A DNA stretch of 40,398 bases from Deinococcales bacterium. GTDB taxonomy: Bacteria > Deinococcota > Deinococci > Deinococcales > JAAFIG01. The stretch covers positions 1-40,398 of the forward strand of contig JANYHH010000068.1 in the NCBI GenBank assembly GCA_025359505.1, written 5' to 3'. The notes under the pieces were generated by a model, which was not told where the DNA came from, did no database searches, and saw only the letters and a program-made list of their open reading frames with translations. The position numbers were made by a program, and so were the translations under genes. Shown here piece after piece: positions 15,297-23,862 of the stretch (the stretch's first letter is position 1; every line of letters begins with the position of its first letter).

Positions 15297-15685
15297 AGCG
15301 GCTCTCTGCTGGCGACTCGAGGTGATGTGGCTGGTTTCGGTCATCGCCTCCACGCGCCAAGGATCGCGGTTCCGGGTGTCGACTTGAGAATTCTCGTCGG
15401 GTGTTTTGAGCTTGATTTGAAATCAGTAGCTGCCCAAACCCGCAAGGTGCTGCCGTAAGAGCGAGAGGTTATTTATTTCGTACCAGACCTCAAAGTTGCG
15501 TATTTTGCCGTTTAGCGCGGGGTTTTATGCTCAAACCAACGATATCAGCAACCGCTTTTCGGCGGGTTGGTTGGGTGCAGACGGTGGCGTGGCCCAATCT
15601 CGAGTTGGCTCTGGAGTCGCGCAAACACACGTCAGAATCGCAGCCAGTGTTCAACCGTGATCAGAGTGGCAGAGTGACTGGTGTC
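15297..15685. other. Intergenic stretch without recognised gene
   Basis: This part of the divergent region between the LacI gene and the binding-protein gene has no frame that looks coding. It contains TTTTATGCTCAAA (15523-15535), also found at 8557-8569 upstream of the lipoprotein gene. Nothing else stands out. Confidence 0.4.
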
Positions 15686-15714
15686 TTGACATGGTGGTAT
15701 TCAAGGTTTAACAT
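15686..15714 (+). promoter_or_regulatory. Sigma-70-type promoter for the second importer
   Basis: A perfect TTGACA (15686-15691), a 17-bp spacer and TAACAT (15709-15714, four of six consensus bases) direct transcription toward the binding protein at 15900. The start near 15721 gives a 180-nt leader. An inverted repeat lies over the predicted start. Confidence 0.7.
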
Positions 15715-15715
15715 A

Positions 15716-15728
15716 TTTTTACTAAAAA
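15716..15728. promoter_or_regulatory. AT-rich inverted repeat at the predicted transcription start
   Basis: TTTTTA-C-TAAAAA overlaps the end of the -10 region and the predicted start site. The octamer AACATATT also occurs twice here, 17 bp apart (15710 and 15727). TTTTTAC is shared with the LacI promoter region (15282-15288). It is a candidate repressor site; the binding protein is unknown. Confidence 0.4.
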
Positions 15729-15780
15729 CATATTGCGAAAAAAGTACCTGCTGCCGAACACGCTGCAACTGCTCCGTCGA

Positions 15781-15799
15781 TGCCCATCCTAAATGGGCA
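15781..15799 (+). promoter_or_regulatory. Leader hairpin before the second binding-protein gene
   Basis: TGCCCAT and ATGGGCA form a seven-base-pair stem around a CCTAA loop inside the 180-nt leader. A strong GAGGAGG follows about 15 bases later without a start codon at normal distance. The pair may be a structured leader or an operator; no riboswitch class is recognised. Confidence 0.35.
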
Positions 15800-15899
15800 A
15801 GCGCATTCGCAAGAGAGGAGGATCTTAAAACCACACACTGTCTGACCACCTTGAATCGCAGAATCCCAAATTTTCACCATCCCGAACAGGAGTACCACC

Positions 15900-17324
15900 A
15901 TGAAACGAAAGGCACTTCACACAGCACCAATCCTCGGTCTGCTGACGCTCGGGCTGCTCGGATTCGTCGCCGTCACCGCGCAATCGAGCACTTGGACTGG
16001 CACGATCAGCATCTTCGCGCAAGGACTCACCCCCACCCAGAAAAACAACCTCAAAGCCATGCGCGAAGTCGCCGATCAATACCAGAGCCAACACCCGGGC
16101 ATCAAAATACAGTTCGAGCCGAGCGACTACTTTCCAGAGTACGGGCAAGTCGTGCGTGCCAAGGCCGCCGCAGGCGAGTTGTGGGACGTGTTTTGGGCAC
16201 AGTGGACCGACCTCAATGGCGATTTTCCGACAGGCATCGCCGTCGATCTAAAACCCTACTTCGCGCAGAAAAACCCGTACATTCCCTCGAGCCCCACTTG
16301 GGGCGCGGCCATGAACCAAACCGTACTCGGGATGTCTACCGCCCCGAACGGCGCGATCTACAACATCAACGGCGATTGGGTCACGACGAACTTCTATTAC
16401 AACAAAGACCTCTTCGCCAAGGCCGGCATCAAGTCCGCGCCGACCAGTTGGGTGACGCTGCTGAGCACCTCCAAAAAGCTCAAGGCCGCAGGCATTCCCG
16501 CCGGACTCGGCGTGCCGATCTACTCGTGGTGGCAGCGACACTTCCTGACCGATTTCTACACGAAAGACTACAAGACCCTCTCGGGCTACGATAAAAAGCC
16601 GGGCATGTCGGCGCTCGACGAGGCCGTGGCCGCCAAGAAGGGAATTCTTAGCCCCAAAGACGCACGCTTCATGAGCTGGTGGCCCAAATTCAAGGAACTG
16701 ACCGACACGTGGGTTCCCGATGACTTCACCGCAGGGCCGTTCAGCGTCAAAGAGACCGAACCGTTCATCGCCGGCAAGTCCGCGATCTACTACTCGGGCA
16801 GTTGGGTCAGCAACGATCTGGTCAAAGCCAAGCTGAACTTCAGTTCGTTCAACTTCCCACGGCTCAGTAAGCGCGACTTCGAGTTCGCCACCGGACGCGA
16901 CGTGGCCGGACAGGTCGGCGGTCCGAACGCCGGATTCCAGTTCGCCATCTCGACACCCAAAGCCAACAAAACGCTCGCCGAGGCGGGCAAGGCCGAAGCG
17001 GTACTCGACTTCTTGCGCTTTCTAGGCTCGCCCAAGAACGTCGAAAAAGTCGTCAACGAACAGGGTTCGTTCGTGCCCACGTGGCCGAACACCACGCCGA
17101 AACCCGGTCTGGAATCGCTCAACAAGCAAACCAAAGCCCTGCTCGAGCCGGTCACGATGGATAACTTCGGCCCGAAGATCGGTGGCGACATGCAGCGCAT
17201 CTTCGGCGCGTACCTCTCGAACAACATCACGCTCGAGGAAGCCACCAAGCAGGTTCAGGCCGCGATTGACGCTTCGGTCGATGCCTACGAGAAGACCAAC
17301 AAAGTTGACCTGAGCAAGTACTGA
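15900..17324 (+). CDS. Extracellular sugar-binding protein, CUT1 family
   Basis: The 474-residue protein starts at ATG with AGGAG seven bases before it. A signal peptide is evident (basic MKRK, hydrophobic LGLLTLGLLGFVAV, likely cleavage after VTAQ). The mature protein is a family 1 solute-binding protein, with EVADQYQSQHPGIKIQFEPS near the N-terminus, NGAIYNINGDWVTTNFYYNK in the hinge region and SAIYYSGSW in the C-lobe. It is the receptor for the two permeases at 17804 and 18730. A 17-bp hairpin follows the stop, probably allowing a higher level of receptor than of permeases. The ligand is unknown; the four downstream hydrolases suggest rhamnosylated oligosaccharides. Confidence 0.92.
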   Translation: MKRKALHTAPILGLLTLGLLGFVAVTAQSSTWTGTISIFAQGLTPTQKNNLKAMREVADQYQSQHPGIKIQFEPSDYFPEYGQVVRAKAAAGELWDVFWAQWTDLNGDFPTGIAVDLKPYFAQKNPYIPSSPTWGAAMNQTVLGMSTAPNGAIYNINGDWVTTNFYYNKDLFAKAGIKSAPTSWVTLLSTSKKLKAAGIPAGLGVPIYSWWQRHFLTDFYTKDYKTLSGYDKKPGMSALDEAVAAKKGILSPKDARFMSWWPKFKELTDTWVPDDFTAGPFSVKETEPFIAGKSAIYYSGSWVSNDLVKAKLNFSSFNFPRLSKRDFEFATGRDVAGQVGGPNAGFQFAISTPKANKTLAEAGKAEAVLDFLRFLGSPKNVEKVVNEQGSFVPTWPNTTPKPGLESLNKQTKALLEPVTMDNFGPKIGGDMQRIFGAYLSNNITLEEATKQVQAAIDASVDAYEKTNKVDLSKY

Positions 17325-17331
17325 TTTGGAG

Positions 17332-17373
17332 TGTGCGGTGCGGTTTGTCCTGCTCCACAAACCGCACCGCACA
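17332..17373 (+). terminator. Strong 17-bp hairpin after the binding-protein gene
   Basis: Positions 17332-17348 pair perfectly with 17357-17373 around an eight-base loop, seven bases after the stop codon. The stem is GC-rich (GTGCGGTGCGG core). There is no run of T afterwards, so it is either an atypical terminator or a 3'-end-stabilising hairpin that raises binding-protein mRNA over the permease mRNA. Confidence 0.65.
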
Positions 17374-17803
17374 TCTGAACGGGTAGTTCATGTCAGAACA
17401 CTGACAAAACGAGAACTGGTATTTTCATTCACAATACTCAGTACACCGTCTGAAAAAATCCGACATCATCCCATTTTCATCCCGTCAAATCGAAGGTTCG
17501 CATGCTGCGAAACACCGTGTTTAATGAAACACCGCGTCGTGTGAAACATGCCCTCGCAAGGGAAGCCGTCTCGAGACAAGCAGCGTTTACTGGCCTCCCC
17601 GACGCTGAGCGCGGCGTCTATCGGTTAAAACTTAGCCGTCTGAATTGATTCACCGCTCAAGGCTCTTCGTTGATCGCGGCTATTTTGGGTAAGCCAAGAT
17701 TTTAAGTCACGTCACTCATGCAAAGCGATACTGCGGTTCAATCTTAAAATCGGATTTACACAGATTCTGCACTACCGTCGCACACCTCAAGGAGCACTGG
17801 AAC
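17374..17803. other. 430-bp gap before the permeases; three 17-bp-spaced repeats
   Basis: No gene is evident. GAAACACCG occurs at 17509 and 17526, and GAAACATG at 17543, each step exactly 17 bp. The first is part of AACAC-C-GTGTT, a near palindrome. These might be regulator sites for a separate permease promoter, but I could not find a convincing -35/-10 pair. The permease ribosome site AAGGAG lies at 17788-17793. Confidence 0.4.
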
Positions 17804-18733
17804 GTGTCAATGAAACTGCAACGATCCACGCTAGGCTTTGCGGGAAGGCGCGTTTCGCCGCTCGAGCGGCTCTGGCGCGGACGGGTCGGCTATTTGTTCA
17901 TCCTGCCGACTTTCGTGTTCCTCGGATACTTTTTGTACTTCCCGGCTTGGGTATCCCTCTCGGGTGCGTTCACCGATTGGGATGGCTTCAACTCGCCAAA
18001 CTTCATCGGCTTGGAGAATTTCACTCGGGCTTTCGCCGACCCGATCATGGGCACTGCTGCCCAGAACAACATCATCCAAGCGCTCTGGGGCATCCCGCTC
18101 GCCATCGTGCCGTCGTTTTTGGCGGCGGAACTGATCTTCAGCCTGCGTGACCTGCGGGCGCAGTACGCTTACCGCACGCTGTTCGTCATCCCCATCGTCG
18201 TGCCCAGCATCGTCGGGCTACTGCTGTGGCGCTCGTTTTACGGCAGTGGTGGTCTGATCAACCAACTGCTCGGTTACGCGCACCTCGAGTCGCTGCAACG
18301 GGTCTGGCTCACCAATGCCTCGACCGCCCTGAACGCGATCATCTTCATGGGTTTCCCTTGGATCGGTGCGTTTAACCTGCTGATCTTTTACGCCGGTTTG
18401 CAGGGCATCTCGAGCGAGATACGCGACGCGGCCACGCTGGACGGCTCGGTCGGTTTGCATCGCATCCTCAACATTGACATTCCGCTATGCATTCCGCAGT
18501 TTCGACTGATGCTGATTTTGTCCTTGCTCGGCAGCGCCCAGCGCCTCGTCGAGCCAATCGTGATGACCAACGGCGGTCCGGGCTTTGCGACCACTTACCC
18601 GATTTTGTACATGTACAACACGGCCGTGCAAGAGGGAGATTTCGGGTACAGCATGGCGCTCTCGTTCATCCTGTTCGTGGTGATTTTGATTCTGAACGGC
18701 ATCAACAACGCCGTCGCCAAGAGGTATCAATGA
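17804..18733 (+). CDS. CUT1 ABC sugar permease, MalF/UgpA-like
   Basis: The 309-residue inner-membrane protein begins at GTG, ten bases after AAGGAG; the ATG two codons later is too far from that site. Six membrane segments are predicted, starting with YLFILPTFVFLGYFLYFPAW. The EAA loop near 205 reads IRDAATLDGSVGLHRILNID followed by IPLCIPQF. The MTNGGPG segment after it is typical of MalF-type subunits. It forms the channel with the next gene, whose ATG overlaps its stop in an ATGA junction. It serves the binding protein at 15900. Confidence 0.92.
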   Translation: MSMKLQRSTLGFAGRRVSPLERLWRGRVGYLFILPTFVFLGYFLYFPAWVSLSGAFTDWDGFNSPNFIGLENFTRAFADPIMGTAAQNNIIQALWGIPLAIVPSFLAAELIFSLRDLRAQYAYRTLFVIPIVVPSIVGLLLWRSFYGSGGLINQLLGYAHLESLQRVWLTNASTALNAIIFMGFPWIGAFNLLIFYAGLQGISSEIRDAATLDGSVGLHRILNIDIPLCIPQFRLMLILSLLGSAQRLVEPIVMTNGGPGFATTYPILYMYNTAVQEGDFGYSMALSFILFVVILILNGINNAVAKRYQ

Positions 18734-19611
18734 GCAGCCCCAGCCAAGCTCAGCAGCCAACCGCGCCGTCTAAGCCGCGCAAGACCAAACACGGCGGCTG
18801 GCTCGAGCTTCCCAAGCACCTGACGCTTGGCCTCTTGGTGCTGCTGACGCTCTTCCCGATTTACTACATCATCGTCAACTCTTTTAAGACCGTGACCGAA
18901 CTCGCGACATCAAATCTAAACCTGCCCAGCCACCTCGAGTGGAACAATTACGGGCTGGCTTGGACGGCGCTGCAATTACCACTTTTGAATACCAGCCTGA
19001 TCGTCGGTGCGGGCGTGCTCGGCATTGTGGCGCTGGCAGCGCTTTCAGCGTATGCGTTCGCTCGAATCGAGTTCCCGGGCAGAAACGCGCTGTTCGTTCT
19101 GGTGTTCGCGCTGCTGCTCGTGCCGGGTTTTCTGACCCTGATCCCGCTGTTTTTACAAATTAAAAAGATGAACCTCTCCGGAGGCCACCTGAGCCTGATC
19201 CTGCCGTACATCGCCGGCGGACAAGCGTTTTCGATCTTCGTGCTGAAATCCTTTTTTGAAACCTTGCCCAAGGAACTCTTCGAGGCTGCCAAGGTCGATG
19301 GTGCGAACGACTTTCAGATGTTCAGTCGGATCGCGCTACCGCTTTCGGTTCCAATTTTGGTGACTGTGGCTCTGATCAACCTCGTGCCTCTTTGGAACGA
19401 TTTGCTGTTGCCGCGTCTGGTGCTCAACGAGCAAAGCAAAACCGTCACCTTGGCGCTGTTGTCGTTCACTGGAGTTCCGATGGGTCAGATCGGAAACGAT
19501 GCCGCGATCAACGCCGGATACGTGCTCGCAAGCCTGCCGCTGGTGATCGTGATGGGCTTCTTGATGCGTTACTACATCGAAGGGTTGACCAGCGGCTCAG
19601 TCAAAGCTTAG
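18730..19611 (+). CDS. CUT1 ABC sugar permease, MalG-like
   Basis: The true start is the ATG at 18730, which overlaps the previous stop (ATGA). A longer frame upstream lies inside the other permease gene and is not real. The 293-residue protein has a Lys/Pro-rich cytoplasmic N-terminus, then six predicted helices beginning LTLGLLVLLTLFPIYYIIVN. The EAA loop near 190 reads LFEAAKVDGANDFQMFSRIA followed by LPLSVPIL. The ending RYYIEGLTSGSVKA is typical of MalG-type permeases. No ATPase gene follows; instead the hydrolase cluster begins 82 bp downstream. Confidence 0.92.
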   Translation: MSSPSQAQQPTAPSKPRKTKHGGWLELPKHLTLGLLVLLTLFPIYYIIVNSFKTVTELATSNLNLPSHLEWNNYGLAWTALQLPLLNTSLIVGAGVLGIVALAALSAYAFARIEFPGRNALFVLVFALLLVPGFLTLIPLFLQIKKMNLSGGHLSLILPYIAGGQAFSIFVLKSFFETLPKELFEAAKVDGANDFQMFSRIALPLSVPILVTVALINLVPLWNDLLLPRLVLNEQSKTVTLALLSFTGVPMGQIGNDAAINAGYVLASLPLVIVMGFLMRYYIEGLTSGSVKA

Positions 19612-19693
19612 AGCGAACGAAAGCGCAGCAGACGAATTTCCAAACTCGAGCCGCCCTCGGGTCGGATCAAGCAAACCTGCCCGAGGAGCACCA

Positions 19694-22150
19694 GTGATCG
19701 CAGCATCCGCAACGCCAAATCCACGCCCAGCGCCGTTCGAGTTCCGCCGAGTCACGCTCGAGACGGCCCCGTACCCGCAAGCCAGCAGCCGAGGTCGCGG
19801 CGGTTGGCTGGCCTTTCAGGGCTGGCCGTGCGCTTGGGTGCAGCCGAGCACCCCGCCAGCAGCGCCTTACGCGGTGGCGTTCATGCTCAACCTCGAGTTG
19901 AACGAGGCTTTGCACAGCCGGGTGCATGTCACCGCCGACGAGCGCTACGAGTTGTTCATCAACGGTCAGCGGGTCGCCCGGGGCAGCGAACGGGGCGACC
20001 CGTGGCACTGGCCGTTCGAGAGTTACGATTTGCACCTCCAGCCGGGTTCGCACGTCATTTGCGCTCTGGTTTGGGTGCTCGGGCCGCTGCGGCCGTGGGC
20101 GCAAGTCACCGTGAAACCGGGGTTGTTGTTCTCGCCGGAAACGCCCGAGGCCATCCGGCTGCTGGGCAGCGGCGTGGCTCCTTGGCGCTCGCAAATCCTC
20201 AACGGACTTTGCTTTTTTGATGCCTCGTCGGCGGCGGGCCGCAATCCCGGCGATCTGGGGGCCGGAGCGGGACTCGAGTTGGACGCTCGGGATTTCCCGT
20301 GGGGTTTCGAGATCGGCGCGGGCGACTGGAGTCCTGTCGTGACCGCCGACCCGGGCAACGACGGCTTCAGGTTGCACGTGACGCAACCCGAGCATCTGCT
20401 CTTTCCAGCGACCCTGCCCGCCATGCTCGAGCGTCCGCTGCGCGGCCTGCGGGTTCGCAGCGTTGACGCGGGTGAAAACCCGCTTTTCGCGCCCGAAGAC
20501 GCGCTCGAAACCGCCCATCAGACTTGGCGGCGCGACTTTGAGAACGGCCTAGGGTTCACGGTTCCAGCCAACACGACGCGCCGGGTTCTGATCGATTTTG
20601 AGAATTACCATTGCTTCTATCCCGAACTCGAGCTGGCGGGCGGGCGCGACGCCGTGGTGACGCTGGGTTACAGCGAGGCGCTCGTTGACGCGGCCGGCGA
20701 GAAGCGCCACCGCGATGAAGTTCTCGGCAAGCGCTTCGTCGGGCTGCAAGACACGTTCATCTCCGACGGACTCGATCACACCTATGCCGCCCACTGGTGG
20801 CGGGCCGGACGCTACCTGCAACTGCACATCCGCACCCGCGCCGAGCCGCTCACGGTCAAAACCCTGCGCCTGCTCGAGACGGGCTACCCGCTCGAACTCG
20901 AGAGCGAATTCCGACCCGACAGTGCCGAATTGGAGCAAATCCTGCGGGTGTCGTTCCACACCCTGCGCCAGTGCGCCCACGAGACTTTCATGGACTGCCC
21001 GTACTTCGAGCAGCTTCAGTACATCGGTGACACGCGGCTGCAAGCCCTGATTGGTTACGTCTCGAGCCGCGACGACCGACTGACCCGCAAGGCTCTGACA
21101 AGCTTCGAGCGTTCGCGGATCAACCCGAGCGGCCTGCCGACCTCGTGCGCCCCGGCCGCCTCGGCCAGCCTGATCCCGCCGTTCGCGCTGTGGTGGGTGG
21201 CGATGGTTCACGATTACGCCCTGTGGCGCGACGACAAAGCCTTCGTCTCGAGCCTGATGCCCGGCGTTCGCGCCGTGATGGAACGCTTCCAGACCGAATC
21301 TCACGTCAGCGGTCTGATCCGCAACCCGCAGGGCTGGAACTTTCAAGATTGGGTCGAGGACTGGCCCGGCGGCGTGCCCCGCGACGCGGGCGACGACCTC
21401 AACGCCGTCCTGAACTGGCAGGTCGCGCTGGTCTGGCTGCAGCTCAGCGAACTCGAGCGGTTCGTGGACGAGCCGGAACTGGCGGCGCGGGCAGGGCGGC
21501 TGGCGCACGCCCAAGCGCAACGCACGACGGCCGCCTTCTGGAACCCCAAGCGCGGTCTGTTCGCCGACGACACGGCGCACCGCCATTTTTCGCAGCACGC
21601 GCAGTGTCTGGCGATCCTGTCGGGTCTGCTCGCGCCCGCCCGAGAACAGACGGTTTTCGAGGCGATGCGAGCGACCCCGGACGTGGCGCAGACGAGCCTG
21701 TACTTCAGCCACTACCTGTTCGAGACCTGCCAGCGGCTCGGGCGCGGCGAGGTCATCCTCGAGCGCTGGCGCGATTGGACGGCCTGTCTAGAGGATGACC
21801 TGAAGACCTTCCCGGAGCATTTCGGCGAGCCGCGTTCGGACTGCCACGCTTGGAGCGCCCACCCGCTATACCACTACGCGAGCAGCATCCTCGGCGTTCG
21901 CCCAGCCAGCTTCGGCTTCGCGTCGGTTCGCATCGCGCCGCAGCTCGGCCCGCTCGAGCGGGCGGCGGGCAAGATCGTTCACCCGAAGGGGCTGATCGAG
22001 GTTCGCCTCGAGCGCCAAACCAATCGGCTGACCGCCGAAATCGTGCTGCCCGACGGACTCGAGGGTCAGTTCGTTCACCTCGGACTCGAGCACCGCCTGA
22101 AATCTGGCAGCCAAACCCTGCACTTGCCCAACCCCCGGAGGAACCCATGA
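19694..22150 (+). CDS. GH78-like alpha-L-rhamnosidase
   Basis: The 818-residue protein starts at GTG, preceded by GAGGAGCACCA. It has N-terminal beta-sandwich modules with the VTADERYELFINGQRV signature of GH78 proteins, then the (alpha/alpha)6 catalytic barrel. The core motif near 428-446 is HETFMDCPYFEQLQYIGDTR, the variant of the DERxGWxGD region seen in one GH78 branch. NFQDWVEDW near 550 and a C-terminal CHAWSAHPLYHY with a small beta domain agree with the family. There is no signal peptide, so it would cleave terminal L-rhamnose from imported oligosaccharides in the cytoplasm. It is first of four tightly packed hydrolase genes. Confidence 0.9.
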   Translation: MIAASATPNPRPAPFEFRRVTLETAPYPQASSRGRGGWLAFQGWPCAWVQPSTPPAAPYAVAFMLNLELNEALHSRVHVTADERYELFINGQRVARGSERGDPWHWPFESYDLHLQPGSHVICALVWVLGPLRPWAQVTVKPGLLFSPETPEAIRLLGSGVAPWRSQILNGLCFFDASSAAGRNPGDLGAGAGLELDARDFPWGFEIGAGDWSPVVTADPGNDGFRLHVTQPEHLLFPATLPAMLERPLRGLRVRSVDAGENPLFAPEDALETAHQTWRRDFENGLGFTVPANTTRRVLIDFENYHCFYPELELAGGRDAVVTLGYSEALVDAAGEKRHRDEVLGKRFVGLQDTFISDGLDHTYAAHWWRAGRYLQLHIRTRAEPLTVKTLRLLETGYPLELESEFRPDSAELEQILRVSFHTLRQCAHETFMDCPYFEQLQYIGDTRLQALIGYVSSRDDRLTRKALTSFERSRINPSGLPTSCAPAASASLIPPFALWWVAMVHDYALWRDDKAFVSSLMPGVRAVMERFQTESHVSGLIRNPQGWNFQDWVEDWPGGVPRDAGDDLNAVLNWQVALVWLQLSELERFVDEPELAARAGRLAHAQAQRTTAAFWNPKRGLFADDTAHRHFSQHAQCLAILSGLLAPAREQTVFEAMRATPDVAQTSLYFSHYLFETCQRLGRGEVILERWRDWTACLEDDLKTFPEHFGEPRSDCHAWSAHPLYHYASSILGVRPASFGFASVRIAPQLGPLERAAGKIVHPKGLIEVRLERQTNRLTAEIVLPDGLEGQFVHLGLEHRLKSGSQTLHLPNPRRNP

Positions 22151-23826
22151 CGAAACTCGGTGTGAACTACTGGCCCGGATACGCGGGGCCGCGCATGTGG
22201 CGCGACTTTCGCCCCGATGAAATCAAACTCGACCTTGAGGCGTTGCGCGGCGTTGGCATCGAGTACCTTCGCGCCTTCACCTTCTGGCCGGATTTCATGC
22301 CCACGCCCACGCGGGTCGAACCCGTGATGCTCGAGCGCCTGCGCGAATTCTTGGATCTCTGCCACGAGGTCGGTCTGGGCGTTCACCTGAGCCTGATCGT
22401 CGGTCACATGAGCGGCGAGAACTGGAGTCCAGTCTGGCTCGAGGATCAATTGCACCGCGACCCGACCGCGCTCTACCGCGATCCATTGCTGCTCGAGCGC
22501 CAAGAGTTTTTCGCCCGCACCGTGGTCGCGGCCGTGGCCGGTCATCCGGCGGTCGCGGCCTACGTGCTCAGCAACGAAATCCCGATCTACGGCGGTTCGT
22601 CGGACAAGGCCAGCGTCGGCGGTTGGGTCAAACGCCTGTACGCGGCCGTCAAATCGCTCGAGCCGAACATCCCAATCAGCGTTGGCGACGGGGCTTGGTA
22701 CTGCATGGGCGAGGACAACGGCTTCTCGCACGAGCACGACCAAGACATCCTCGGGCCGCACCTCTACCTTCCCGAACGCACGCCCGAGACGCAACTCGCC
22801 GCCTACGGCCTCTCGATTGGCACGGCGCGGGCGCTCGCCGGGGGGCGCGAGGTCTGGCTCGAGGAGTACGGCGCGTCGCAGAACACCTTCGGCGAGGAGG
22901 AGATCGCCAAGTTCGCGGCGGATGTCGCGCTCGAGGCCCGCATGCACGGTGCGACCCACGTCTGCTGGTGGTGCGGGCTGGATTTTGAGTTGATTCACGA
23001 CCTGCCCTACGAGCACCACGCCTTCGAGTTGGTTTTCGGGCTGTTGAACGCCGACCGCACACCCAAAGCCGTCGCGCACGCCCTACGCCGGGCGGTCTCG
23101 CAGCCGCTGCCGAACCTGCCCGAGGTGGGCCTGCTCGTGCCGTCGTACCTCCACGAGCGCTACCCGTTCTCGTGGGAAGACCGCGAAATCGTCAAGCGTG
23201 CCCTGCTCAATTCCTACGCCACCCTGCGGCGCTTGGGCTACGCGGTACGAATCGTGCTCGAGCGGCAGTTTCTCGAGAAGGGCGTCGCGCCCAAGTTGCT
23301 GTTCGTGCCGAGCACCCAAAAACTGCTCGCCCCGACGTGGCGTGCCCTCGAGCGGTACAGTTCTTTGGAGCGGCACAGTTCTTTGGAGCAACACGGTTCC
23401 CTCGGGCAGGGTCACGTCGTTTACTCGTACTTTCACGGCAGCAGCACGGTTCATCAGGGCGCGTGGATCGACCGACCCCGAAGCTTTTTCGGTGGCAAGC
23501 CGCGCAACCGCTACGGCCTGCCGGAGCAACCCCCCTCGCGCTTGCGCTCGAGCCACGGCGACTTCGCGCTACCGTCCAGCGAGAACATCTTCGCCCGCAC
23601 GCCGCTGCTGCTCGAACCCGAGGGTGCGACCGTGATCGGACGCGACGAATTCGAGCGCCCGATGTGGCTGCGGCTCGAGAACCGCGATCTGATCCTCTAT
23701 CCACTCGAGGCTTTGGCTTCTGGCCCCGACGAGATCGAGGCGATCTACCGGGCGGTGCTCGAGTCAATCCAACAGCCAGCGCCGGAAAGCCCGGCCTTGG
23801 TCGAGGCGGTCGCGGCCGATGATTGA
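22147..23826 (+). CDS. GH5/GH42-like cytoplasmic beta-glycosidase
   Basis: The ATG at 22147 overlaps the previous stop (ATGA) and follows GGAGGAACCC; a longer upstream frame is a shadow. The 559-residue protein is paralogous to the product of 12661 in its first 300 residues (LGVNYWPGYAGPRMWRDF and GHMSGENWSPVW). The acid/base glutamate is probably in LSNEIPIYGG near 142 and the nucleophile in VWLEEYGASQ near 237. The extra C-terminal part (about 320-559) resembles a GH42-like accessory region with PSYLHERYPFSWEDREIV. An in-frame array of three 18-bp repeats encodes ERYSSL-ERHSSL-EQHGSL near 400-420. Substrate unknown; a beta-galactosidase or mannosidase type is plausible. Confidence 0.85.
   Translation: MTKLGVNYWPGYAGPRMWRDFRPDEIKLDLEALRGVGIEYLRAFTFWPDFMPTPTRVEPVMLERLREFLDLCHEVGLGVHLSLIVGHMSGENWSPVWLEDQLHRDPTALYRDPLLLERQEFFARTVVAAVAGHPAVAAYVLSNEIPIYGGSSDKASVGGWVKRLYAAVKSLEPNIPISVGDGAWYCMGEDNGFSHEHDQDILGPHLYLPERTPETQLAAYGLSIGTARALAGGREVWLEEYGASQNTFGEEEIAKFAADVALEARMHGATHVCWWCGLDFELIHDLPYEHHAFELVFGLLNADRTPKAVAHALRRAVSQPLPNLPEVGLLVPSYLHERYPFSWEDREIVKRALLNSYATLRRLGYAVRIVLERQFLEKGVAPKLLFVPSTQKLLAPTWRALERYSSLERHSSLEQHGSLGQGHVVYSYFHGSSTVHQGAWIDRPRSFFGGKPRNRYGLPEQPPSRLRSSHGDFALPSSENIFARTPLLLEPEGATVIGRDEFERPMWLRLENRDLILYPLEALASGPDEIEAIYRAVLESIQQPAPESPALVEAVAADD
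23351..23404 (+). repeat. 18-bp in-frame tandem repeat in beta-glycosidase
   Basis: Three units start at 23351, 23369 and 23387; the first two differ at one base (AGCGGTACAGTTCTTTGG). They encode six-residue Ser-Ser-Leu-Glu-type units inserted just before a predicted strand (HVVYSYFHG). Confidence 0.85.
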
Positions 23827-23862
23827 GGTCGCGCCCGCTGGCTTGAGCCGTGCGGTGCTCGC

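Noticed and set aside
15527..16594. Plus-strand frame starting in the intergenic region and running through the binding-protein gene
   Set aside because: It overlaps the real gene in another frame, has no ribosome site, and its translation is Arg/His-rich with no family signal.
17509..17550. CRISPR-like short repeats
   Set aside because: The repeats are only about nine bases with eight-base gaps, and only three units; not a CRISPR array.
18487..18729. Upstream extension of the second permease at 18730
   Set aside because: It lies wholly inside the previous permease gene in another frame; the ATGA overlap at 18730 is the real start.
20549..21712. Minus-strand open frame of 387 codons inside the GH78-like gene
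   Set aside because: High-GC antisense shadow without motifs; the GH78 signature lies on the plus strand.
21850..22146. Upstream extension of the beta-glycosidase at 22147
   Set aside because: Arg/Pro-rich shadow of the GH78 gene; the ATG at 22147 has GGAGG and begins the conserved LGVNYWP strand.
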